DNA of 12,082 bases from assembly GCA_009922885.1 (NCBI GenBank), contig RFUP01000033.1:1-12082 (forward strand), written 5' to 3'. Shown here piece by piece: positions 6,578 through 11,935 of this stretch (positions within the stretch are counted from its first letter, which is position 1; each line of letters begins with the position of its first letter). Position numbers and translations under genes: made by a program. This DNA comes from Paracoccaceae bacterium (GTDB lineage: Bacteria; Pseudomonadota; Alphaproteobacteria; Rhodobacterales; Rhodobacteraceae). The notes below the pieces were generated by a model. It searched no databases and was not told the origin of the DNA. It saw only the letters and a program-made list of their open reading frames with translations.

Positions 6578-6595
6578 CTCGCTTAGTTAAGCGAG
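6578..6595 (-). terminator. hairpin overlapping the hspQ stop codon (weak terminator candidate)
   Basis: CTCGCTT (6578-6584) and AAGCGAG (6589-6595) form a perfect 7-bp stem with a 4-nt loop; the hspQ TAA at 6585-6583 falls at the loop/stem edge. Downstream on the minus strand the tail is TTCGGCCATTTCC, only mildly U-rich. It may partly separate hspQ from tesB or protect the hspQ mRNA end. The rest of the 134-nt gap to tesB shows no clear promoter. Confidence 0.45.
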
Positions 6596-6909
6596 AAATG
6601 CAGCGCGTATTGGCCATCGTTGAACTGGCCGAACAGGTCCGGGATGTCGGGATGGTCGACGGGTTCGCCGGACCAGTCAGGCACGAGGTTCTGTTCGGAG
6701 ACATAGGCCACGTAGAAGCCCTGCTCGTTCTCGGCCAGAAGATGGTAAAAGGGTTGTTCGCGCTTCGGACGGCTTTCGGCGGGAATGGCGGCATACCATT
6801 CCTCGGTATTCGAGAAGATCGGATCGACATCGAAAATCACCCCGCGAAAGGGATGTTTGCGATGGCGGACGACTTGCCCGAGTTGATATTTCGCCGAAGT
6901 TTGCAGCAT
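6583..6909 (-). CDS. hspQ: heat shock protein HspQ (YccV-like)
   Basis: 108-residue small protein of the HspQ/YccV-like family. In enterobacteria HspQ binds hemimethylated DNA and acts as a specificity-enhancing factor for the Lon protease; heat induction is known there. The family core is plain: YQLGQVVRH at 8-16, RGVIFDVDPIFSNTEEWY at 22-39, PFYHLLAEN at 53-61, YVAYVSEQNLVPD at 66-78 and an acidic proline-rich segment ending in IPDLFGQF. The short insert before PFYHLL and the EW pair match the alphaproteobacterial form. The ATG at 6909 is preceded by AAGGA with a tight 3-nt spacing. It is divergent from the lipoprotein gene and followed by tesB. A candidate promoter and a dyad lie directly upstream. 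Confidence 0.92.
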   Translation of the reverse strand: MLQTSAKYQLGQVVRHRKHPFRGVIFDVDPIFSNTEEWYAAIPAESRPKREQPFYHLLAENEQGFYVAYVSEQNLVPDWSGEPVDHPDIPDLFGQFNDGQYALHFSLN

Positions 6910-6931
6910 TGTTCCTTAGCCCCTTGGGGTA

Positions 6932-6960
6932 TGCATACGCGCCGTTTGGTTATTTGTCCA
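6932..6960 (-). promoter_or_regulatory. candidate hspQ promoter
   Basis: Read on the minus strand, TGGACA (6960-6955, 5/6 to TTGACA) stands 17 bp from TATGCA (6937-6932, weak -10), which would start transcription near 6925, about 15 nt before the ATG. No clear RpoH (sigma-32) consensus is visible, and the -10 is poor, so this is tentative. Confidence 0.35.
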
Positions 6961-6961
6961 A

Positions 6962-6981
6962 CAGCGATGCCGGGATCGCTG
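6962..6981. promoter_or_regulatory. 7-bp inverted repeat upstream of hspQ, operator candidate
   Basis: CAGCGAT (6962-6968) and ATCGCTG (6975-6981) are perfect inverted copies separated by GCCGGG, one base upstream of the candidate hspQ -35. It does not resemble CIRCE. No U-tract follows in either direction, so an operator is more likely than a terminator. Confidence 0.4.
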
Positions 6982-7044
6982 GAAACAATCCGTTGCGAAT
7001 AGGCGGCTCACGCGAAATTCAGCGGCGGCTTGCCGATACCTACT

Positions 7045-7072
7045 TTGAGGGGATTCCCTCTTGCGGTTGAAT
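7045..7072 (+). promoter_or_regulatory. possible promoter of the lipoprotein gene
   Basis: TTGAGG (7045-7050) and TTGAAT (7067-7072) are spaced 16 bp apart and lie 38 bp upstream of the lipoprotein start. The dyad GAGGG-GATT-CCCTC (7047-7060) overlaps the -35. Both boxes are only partial matches, so this is a weak call. The rest of 6982-7044 holds nothing I recognise. Confidence 0.25.
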
Positions 7073-7110
7073 AGGCTAGACTTCCAGAAAACAAAAGAAA
7101 GCGTGGGGCA

Positions 7111-7701
7111 ATGAGCAGATACCTTCGCGCGCTGATCTTATTCGTCATGCTGGCGTCCTGTGGTGGGGGCGACTATTCCGCACCGCGTAGTCTGGACAAT
7201 GCTTGTGCGATCTTGGCGCAGCGCCCAACTTACGGAAGAGCCTTCAAGGCAACCGAGCGCCGCTGGGGTGTTCCGGTGGCCGTTCAAATGGCGACGATCT
7301 ATCAGGAATCGAAGTTCGTCGGTAATGCGAGGACCCCGTATCAGTGGACCTTGGGCGTGATCCCGATGGGGCGGCAATCCTCGGCCTATGGCTATGCGCA
7401 AGCGCTTGATGCGACGTGGGAAGAATACCAGCGCGCCTCGGGCGGGTTTGGCCGCAAACGCGATGACATCAAGGATGCGACTGACTTCATGGGGTGGTAC
7501 ATGAACAATACCCGCGAGAAAGTGGGTGTTTCGCTGGGTGATGCGCGCAATCAATATCTGGCCTACCATGAAGGCCACACGGGGTTTGCGCGCGGGACAT
7601 ATAGATCGAAGAGCTGGTTGGTGCGGATCGCTTCGGAAGTGCAGTCGCGCGCCGAGCTGTATGATGCGCAGCTTGCAGGGTGCCGGCGGCACCTGCGCTA
7701 A
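7111..7701 (+). CDS. lipoprotein with lysozyme-like lytic transglycosylase (SLT) domain
   Basis: 196 residues. Residues 1-17 form a lipoprotein signal (basic MSRYLR, hydrophobic ALILFVML, lipobox LASC with C17 as the lipidated cysteine), placing the mature protein on a periplasmic membrane face, probably the outer membrane since no Asp follows C17. The mature part resembles a short SLT/lysozyme-like domain: catalytic-Glu motif ATIYQESKF (E66), SAYGYAQAL at 91-99 in the place of the GLMQ motif, and AYHEGHTGFARGTY at 151-164 in the place of AYNAG. It would cleave peptidoglycan glycan strands with formation of anhydromuramic ends. C32 and C191 could form a disulfide. The ribosome-binding site is weak (GGGG too close to the ATG). 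It is divergent from hspQ and convergent with the FAD dehydrogenase, stops 3 nt apart. The precise transglycosylase family is uncertain. Confidence 0.85.
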   Translation: MSRYLRALILFVMLASCGGGDYSAPRSLDNACAILAQRPTYGRAFKATERRWGVPVAVQMATIYQESKFVGNARTPYQWTLGVIPMGRQSSAYGYAQALDATWEEYQRASGGFGRKRDDIKDATDFMGWYMNNTREKVGVSLGDARNQYLAYHEGHTGFARGTYRSKSWLVRIASEVQSRAELYDAQLAGCRRHLR

Positions 7702-7704
7702 GCT

Positions 7705-9351
7705 CTAGGCCTCTTTTCCGGCGATGCGACCGGAGAAGAGGCAACCACCGAGGAACGTGCCTTCGAGCGCGTTATTGCCGTGATATCCGCCTCCACCAAA
7801 GCCTGCGGCCTCGCCCACGGCATAGAGGCCGGGAATGGCGTCGCCTTCGGCGTCGAGTGCATTGGCGCAGAGATCGGTTTCAATCCCGCCGAGGGTTTTC
7901 CGCGTGAGCACGTGTAGGCGCACGGCGATGAGCGGACCTGCGTCTTGGTCGAGGATTTTGTGCGGTTTGGCGGTCCGCACGAGACGGTCGCCGAGATAAC
8001 CACGCGCTTGGCGGATGGCCATGATCTGCGCGTCTTTGCCGTATTTGTTATCGAGTTCGCGGTCGCGGGCTTCGATCTGGGCGCTTAGTTTATCGTAGCG
8101 AATGGTGCCGGTGCCGATGGCATTCATCCCCGCGACGAGCTCGGCCAGGGTGTCGGCCACGACGAAATCCTCGCCATGCCGTTTGAACGCCTCAACCGGT
8201 TTCGGAGCGCCTTTGCCACGGCGGGCTTTCAGAACTTCCCAGAGCTTTTTCGACGTGAGGTCGGGGTTCTGTTCGGAGCCGGAGAGTGCGAATTCCTTCT
8301 CGATGATCTTCTGGGTGAGAACGAACCATGTATGGTTATGGCCTGTTTTCAGGATGTGCTTGAGCGTGCCGAGCGAGTCGAAGCCGGGCATGAACGGGGC
8401 GGGCAGGCGATTGCCTTCCGCGTCGAACCACAGGGATGACGGGCCGGGCAGGATGCGGATGCCGTGATTGGGCCAGATCGGGTTCCAGTTCTTGATGCCC
8501 TCGCAATAGTGCCACATGCGATCGGTGTTGATGAGGCGCGCACCCGCGCGGGCGGTGTGTTCGATCATCAACCCGTCGACATGGGCAGGCACGCCGCAAA
8601 CCATGCTGTCAGGCAAGGGGCCGTAGCGGTCGGCAGGCCAGTTCTTGCGGACGAGATCGAGATTGCCGCCGATGCCGCCAGACGCGACGATTACACTTTC
8701 GGCTTCGACTTCGAACTCTCCGACAACGTCGCGGGTGGTCTTCTGGCCGCGTTCGGCATTGGTGGAGGCAAGGATTTCGCCCTTGGCCCCGGTGACGCGG
8801 CCATTGGTGGTGACAAGTTCGGTGACGCGGTGGCGGAAGTTCAGCACGGCCTTGTTTTCGCTCTCGGCGGCGAAGGCGCTGGCGACGAAGGGTTCTATCA
8901 CGCCGGGGCCAGTGCCCCACGTCACGTGGAAGCGGGGGACGGAGTTGCCGTGTCCGGTGGCGAGAGCACCACCGCGTTCGGCCCAGCCGACGACGGGAAA
9001 CCAGCGCAGGCCTAGTTTGTGGAGCCAGTCCCGCATACGTGTTGCCGCGAAAATGAGGTAGGCTTCGGCCCATTCCTTGGGCCAGAAATCTTCCGGGCGA
9101 TCAAAGGCTGCGGAGCCGAGCCAATCCTGACGGGCGAGATCGAAGCTGTCGCGGATGCCAAGGCGGCGCTGCTCGGGCGTGTCGATCATGAAAAGGCCGC
9201 CGAGTGACCAGAAGGCTTGGCCGCCGATGTTCTGGCGGCCTTCCTGGTCGAGAAGCATGACTTTACGCCCACGGGCTGCGGCCTCATGGGCTGCTACGAG
9301 GCCCGCGAGGCCAGCGCCAACAATCAAGACATCTGTTTTCAGCGCAGTCAT
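7705..9351 (-). CDS. FAD-dependent dehydrogenase/oxidoreductase (FAD_binding_2, COG3573-like)
   Basis: 548-residue soluble flavoprotein of the fumarate reductase/succinate dehydrogenase flavoprotein superfamily. The N-terminal Rossmann motif VGAGLAGLVAA at 11-21 and LLDQE at 33-37 bind ADP of FAD; QNIGGQAFWSLGG at 40-52 is the second FAD contact. The middle (about 130-430) is the substrate cap domain, and the C-terminus from 507 (PGLYAVGEAAGFGGGGYHG) completes the FAD site. This arrangement is typical of COG3573 predicted oxidoreductases, annotated as FAD-binding dehydrogenases and similar to 3-ketosteroid dehydrogenases; the substrate is unknown. The protein lacks a signal peptide, so it acts in the cytoplasm. 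The ATG at 9351 has GGGAG 4 nt upstream. It appears monocistronic, with its own promoter region full of dyad repeats; the last codons form the hairpin arm at 7709-7742. No steroid-degradation neighbour is visible. Confidence 0.9.
   Translation of the reverse strand: MTALKTDVLIVGAGLAGLVAAHEAAARGRKVMLLDQEGRQNIGGQAFWSLGGLFMIDTPEQRRLGIRDSFDLARQDWLGSAAFDRPEDFWPKEWAEAYLIFAATRMRDWLHKLGLRWFPVVGWAERGGALATGHGNSVPRFHVTWGTGPGVIEPFVASAFAAESENKAVLNFRHRVTELVTTNGRVTGAKGEILASTNAERGQKTTRDVVGEFEVEAESVIVASGGIGGNLDLVRKNWPADRYGPLPDSMVCGVPAHVDGLMIEHTARAGARLINTDRMWHYCEGIKNWNPIWPNHGIRILPGPSSLWFDAEGNRLPAPFMPGFDSLGTLKHILKTGHNHTWFVLTQKIIEKEFALSGSEQNPDLTSKKLWEVLKARRGKGAPKPVEAFKRHGEDFVVADTLAELVAGMNAIGTGTIRYDKLSAQIEARDRELDNKYGKDAQIMAIRQARGYLGDRLVRTAKPHKILDQDAGPLIAVRLHVLTRKTLGGIETDLCANALDAEGDAIPGLYAVGEAAGFGGGGYHGNNALEGTFLGGCLFSGRIAGKEA
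7709..7742 (+). terminator. long hairpin at a convergent junction, inside the FAD dehydrogenase 3' end
   Basis: GCCTCTTTTCCGG (7709-7721) pairs with CCGGAGAAGAGGC (7730-7742) through 13 bp, with one G-U wobble in plus-strand RNA and an 8-nt loop. It starts 8 nt after the lipoprotein stop, and its DNA also encodes the last residues of the convergent dehydrogenase. No U-tract follows on either strand, so it is not a classical intrinsic terminator; 3'-end protection or support of Rho-dependent ending is possible. Confidence 0.5.
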
Positions 9352-9358
9352 GGTGCTC

Positions 9359-9418
9359 CCTTTGGCCTAAAGGCTAAGGGTGCAGGCCATGCACGTCAAA
9401 CGATAGTGAAGTTGACGT
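9359..9418. promoter_or_regulatory. cluster of dyad repeats, operator candidates for the FAD dehydrogenase
   Basis: Three inverted repeats lie within 60 bp: CCTTT-N5-AAAGG (9359-9373), GTGCA-N5-TGCAC (9380-9394), and ACGTCAA (9393-9399) with TTGACGT (9412-9418) around a 12-nt spacer. They overlap the proposed -10, spacer and -35 respectively. This density is unusual and suggests a regulator-binding region; no regulator gene is adjacent. Confidence 0.45.
9371..9399 (-). promoter_or_regulatory. candidate promoter of the FAD dehydrogenase gene
   Basis: On the minus strand TTGACG (9399-9394, 5/6 to TTGACA) is followed after 17 bp by TAGCCT (9376-9371, 3/6 to TATAAT). Transcription would begin near 9364, giving a leader of about 12 nt that still includes the GGGAG ribosome-binding site. 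The good -35 and spacing are offset by a weak -10. Confidence 0.45.
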
Positions 9419-9428
9419 TGAGATAGTT

Positions 9429-9444
9429 GGCCCCTGCGGGGGCC
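9429..9444 (-). terminator. GC hairpin downstream of the adenosine kinase-like gene
   Basis: GGCCCC (9429-9434) and GGGGCC (9439-9444) form a perfect 6-bp stem with a TGCG loop, 27 nt past the kinase stop in the minus direction. The tail is AACTATC rather than a U-tract, so it is a weak terminator or 3'-end stabiliser. It lies between the kinase end and the FAD dehydrogenase promoter, where an end is expected. Confidence 0.4.
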
Positions 9445-9471
9445 TACCTGATGCAGCTTCTTCGGGCGGAA

Positions 9472-10452
9472 TTAAAGCAGGCCTGCGTTCACGAAGAGCG
9501 CAAGCACATCTTCCTGCGGTCGTGGGCCGATGTGCGAGATCACTTCGGCGGCACAGATCACGCCCATTTTAGCAGCAGTTTCAAGGCTTTTGCCTGTCGC
9601 AAGGCCATAGAGGAAGCCTGCCGCGAATTGGTCTCCGGCACCTGTTGCGTCAACTGGCGTGACGTGAGTGACAGGGGCTTCGACGCGGTTATCGCCTTGG
9701 ATTGCCCAGACCGGTTCGCCCGAGCGGGTGCACGCAACGGTTTCACAGACAGAAGAAGCGCGCGCGAGGGCCTCCTCAAGGCTGTCAGTCTGGTAGAGGG
9801 TTTTCCATTCGGCTTCGTTGCCGATGGCGATGTCCACATCGCCTGCGATGAGTTTCTGGAAGTCGTCGCGGTGGCGTTCGGCACAGAAGGGATCGGAAAT
9901 GGTGATCGCGGCGCGTCCACCTGCGGCTTTCATCTTGGCGGCGGCTTCGGTGAAGGCGGTTTTGCCTTCGGGTTTGTCGAACAGGTAGCCTTCGAGGAAG
10001 AGGATATCGGCGCCCTCGAAGATGTCCGGCACATCGGCGGAGGAGATGTCGGCGCCTGCTCCAAGGTAGGTGTTCATCGAACGCTCGCCATCGGGCGAGA
10101 CGAAGATCATCGAGCGCGAAGTGGGCATCTCGACCTTTTGCGGCGGCAGCGGGAAGGCGGTGCCGGAGGTTTCGAGAGCTTGGGCGTAGAAGCGGCCGAG
10201 CGCGTCATCTTTCACCTTGCCGATGAAGGCGGTTTTCAGGCCCAGCGCGCCGATACCCGCGATGGTGTTGCCGACCGAGCCGCCGGGGGTTTCGGTGCGG
10301 TCGCGCATGGAGGCGTAGAGAAGCTCGGCGCGCTCGCGGTCGACAAGCTGCATGATGCCTTTTTCGATGCCCATTTGGTCGAGGAACATATCGTTGGCAT
10401 GGGAAATCACGTCGACGATGGCATTGCCGATGCCGATAACTTGGTAGCTCAC
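9472..10452 (-). CDS. adenosine kinase-like PfkB family carbohydrate/nucleoside kinase
   Basis: 326-residue PfkB (ribokinase superfamily) kinase, commonly annotated adenosine kinase in Rhodobacteraceae. That enzyme phosphorylates adenosine to AMP with ATP in purine salvage. Motifs: substrate Asp in GIGNAIVDV (D14), PGGSVGNTIAG at 56-66 (first PfkB signature region), small lid strands between about 100 and 130, GNEAEW at 211-216 before the nucleotide site, and VDATGAGDQFAAGF at 267-280, with D274 as catalytic base and GAGD as anion hole. The start is a GTG at 10452: GAGGAG (10466-10461) is 8 nt upstream, and GTGA overlaps the stop of nth by 4 nt, so translation is probably coupled. A ribokinase- or fructokinase-like specificity cannot be excluded by eye. 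It is followed by a GC hairpin. Confidence 0.88.
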   Translation of the reverse strand: MSYQVIGIGNAIVDVISHANDMFLDQMGIEKGIMQLVDRERAELLYASMRDRTETPGGSVGNTIAGIGALGLKTAFIGKVKDDALGRFYAQALETSGTAFPLPPQKVEMPTSRSMIFVSPDGERSMNTYLGAGADISSADVPDIFEGADILFLEGYLFDKPEGKTAFTEAAAKMKAAGGRAAITISDPFCAERHRDDFQKLIAGDVDIAIGNEAEWKTLYQTDSLEEALARASSVCETVACTRSGEPVWAIQGDNRVEAPVTHVTPVDATGAGDQFAAGFLYGLATGKSLETAAKMGVICAAEVISHIGPRPQEDVLALFVNAGLL

Positions 10453-11093
10453 AGGGTTTTCTCCTCGAAGGGGCAGAGGTCGCGGATGAGGCAGGCCGCG
10501 CATTTGGGCTTGCGGGCGATGCAGGTGTAACGGCCATGCAGGATCAGCCAATGATGGGCATGAAGCTGGAATTCGGCGGGGATATTGTCTTCGATGGCGC
10601 GCTCGACGGTATCGACATCCTTGCCAGGGGCAATGCCTGTGCGGTTGCCGACACGGAAGATATGCGTGTCGACTGCTTGGGCAGGTTGGCGCCACCACAT
10701 GTTCAGAACCACGTTCGCGGTTTTGCGCCCGACGCCGGGAAGGGATTGGAGCGCCGCGCGGGATGAGGGCACCTCGCCGCCGTATTGATCGACGAGGATT
10801 TGGCTCAGCTTGATGACGTTCTTCGCCTTGTTGCGGAAGAGGCCGATGGTTTTGATGTGCTCGATCAGGCCCTCTTCGCCCAAGGCCAGCATCTTTTCCG
10901 GCGTATCCGCGATCTGGAAAAGCTTGTGGGTGGCCTTGTTCACCCCCGCATCGGTGGCTTGCGCGGAAAGGGCGACGGCGACGACGAGTGTATAGGCGTT
11001 CACATGGTTCAATTCGCCCTTCGGCTCGGCTTCTGCCGTGCGGAAACGGGTGAAGATCTCGTGGATCGCGTGATAGTCGAGTTGCTTGGCCAT
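10449..11093 (-). CDS. nth: endonuclease III (DNA glycosylase/AP lyase)
   Basis: 214-residue base-excision-repair enzyme that removes oxidised pyrimidines and nicks the abasic site. All hallmark parts are present: LSAQATD at 42-48, the helix-hairpin-helix LPGVGRKTA at 118-126 with catalytic K124 (E. coli K120), VDTH with D142 (E. coli D138), and the C-terminal [4Fe-4S] ligands C191, C198, C201 and C207 in the standard Cx6Cx2Cx5C spacing. Length equals the E. coli enzyme within a few residues. The ATG at 11093 has GAGGG 4 nt upstream; the frame is open further upstream, but nothing there looks coding. It is the first gene of a two-gene unit with the adenosine kinase-like gene (4-nt overlap) and divergent from the hydrolase at 11220. 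Confidence 0.97.
   Translation of the reverse strand: MAKQLDYHAIHEIFTRFRTAEAEPKGELNHVNAYTLVVAVALSAQATDAGVNKATHKLFQIADTPEKMLALGEEGLIEHIKTIGLFRNKAKNVIKLSQILVDQYGGEVPSSRAALQSLPGVGRKTANVVLNMWWRQPAQAVDTHIFRVGNRTGIAPGKDVDTVERAIEDNIPAEFQLHAHHWLILHGRYTCIARKPKCAACLIRDLCPFEEKTL
10461..10466 (-). promoter_or_regulatory. ribosome-binding site for the GTG start of the kinase, within nth
   Basis: GAGGAG on the minus strand encodes two Glu codons near the end of nth and stands 8 nt before the GTG at 10452. It decides this start over any downstream ATG and fits coupled translation. Confidence 0.7.
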
Positions 11094-11219
11094 GTCGCCC
11101 TCTACTCTTTTTCGCGCCTCTTGGGCAAGGATGCGAACACCTGAAAGGATTAGTGCGGATTTTCGTTTTCCGACAAGCGTGCTACGTCCGGTGCGAGCGA
11201 TTGGATGATGAGGGGCGGA
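11094..11219. promoter_or_regulatory. divergent intergenic region between nth and the alpha/beta hydrolase
   Basis: These 126 bp separate divergent starts and should contain both promoters. For nth, minus-strand TTGTCG (11176-11171) and TAATCC (11152-11147) are 18 bp apart but both are weak; for the plus strand I find no convincing pair. It contains no recognisable RNA gene or repeat. Confidence 0.3.
11211..11215 (+). promoter_or_regulatory. ribosome-binding site setting the hydrolase start at 11220
   Basis: AGGGG lies 4 nt before the ATG at 11220. The earlier ATGs at 11205 and 11208 lie upstream of this site and have no purine-rich site of their own. The start at 11220 also puts the first beta strand (AEFLLIHGA) directly at the N-terminus, as is usual for the family. 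Confidence 0.6.
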
Positions 11220-11933
11220 ATGGCGGAGTTTCTGTTGATTCACGGGGCGGCCCATGGGGCATGGTGCTGGCGCAAGGTGATCCCGGCCTTGGAGGCCTTC
11301 GGGCATCGGGCGCGGGCGATTGATTTGCCGGGGCATGGGGAAGATCCGTTGCCCTATACCGAGGTCACGCTGGAGCGTTACCGTGATGCGGTTCTGGGGG
11401 CCTTGACGGGCGGCGAGATCGTGGTTGGGCACTCGATGGGGGGCTATCCGATCACCGCCGCGGCGGAAGCCGCTCCGGAGAAGGTCGCGGGGCTGGTTTA
11501 TCTTTGCGCCTACACGCCGTGGCCGGGGCTGAGCCTTTCGGAGATGCGGATGAAAGCGCCTTACCAGCCCTTATTGCCGGCGATCCGGATGACGGAGGAT
11601 CGCAAGGGGTGGACCGCTGATCCGGAGATGGTGCCGGGGCTTTTCTATCATGATTGCACGTCTGAGGATGTGGCCTTCGCGATGGAGCGGCTTTGTGTGC
11701 AGGCAACGCAGCCGACTTCGGTTCCGGTGGCGATGAGCGACCGCTACGCCTCGGTGCCGCGCTACTACATCCGTTGTGCCGAAGACCGCACCATTCCGCC
11801 GGAATTCCAGCACACGATGACGGAGGGCTGGCCCGAGGGCCATGTGATCGATATGCAGACCTCGCACAGCCCGTTTTTCTCGGCTCCGGCCGATCTCGCC
11901 GCACATCTCGACCGTATTTCGAAAGAGCTTTGA
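11220..11933 (+). CDS. alpha/beta hydrolase of the hydroxynitrile lyase/methylesterase-like group
   Basis: 237-residue cytoplasmic alpha/beta hydrolase. The oxyanion strand LLIHGAAHGAWCW is at 5-17, nucleophile elbow GHSMGG at 70-75 (S72), catalytic Asp in CAEDRTIPPEFQ (D189), and catalytic His in TSHSPFFS (H216). This SDH triad with HGAxHGAWCW is typical of bacterial esterases related to plant methylesterases and hydroxynitrile lyases; reactions range from ester to lactone cleavage. The stop is 2 nt from the pcaB start, so the two are almost certainly co-transcribed. That invites a role in protocatechuate or aromatic ester breakdown, for example releasing an aromatic acid from an ester or acting on an enol-lactone, but it does not look like a standard PcaD and the role is inference. 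It is divergent from nth. Confidence 0.85.
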   Translation: MAEFLLIHGAAHGAWCWRKVIPALEAFGHRARAIDLPGHGEDPLPYTEVTLERYRDAVLGALTGGEIVVGHSMGGYPITAAAEAAPEKVAGLVYLCAYTPWPGLSLSEMRMKAPYQPLLPAIRMTEDRKGWTADPEMVPGLFYHDCTSEDVAFAMERLCVQATQPTSVPVAMSDRYASVPRYYIRCAEDRTIPPEFQHTMTEGWPEGHVIDMQTSHSPFFSAPADLAAHLDRISKEL

Positions 11934-11935
11934 CC

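Noticed and set aside
8464..9015. Plus-strand frame opposite the FAD dehydrogenase
   Set aside because: Gly/Ala/Asp-rich shadow translation without any domain; the FAD protein is continuous through it.
9427..10530. Plus-strand 367-codon frame opposite the adenosine kinase-like gene
   Set aside because: The product lacks recognisable motifs while the minus-strand PfkB signatures are intact.
11205..11219. Earlier ATGs for the alpha/beta hydrolase
   Set aside because: They precede the AGGGG site and add residues not typical of the family's N-terminus.
11094..11432. N-terminal extension of endonuclease III
   Set aside because: Nth normally starts near the ATG at 11093; the added residues are not family-like and would overlap the divergent hydrolase gene.
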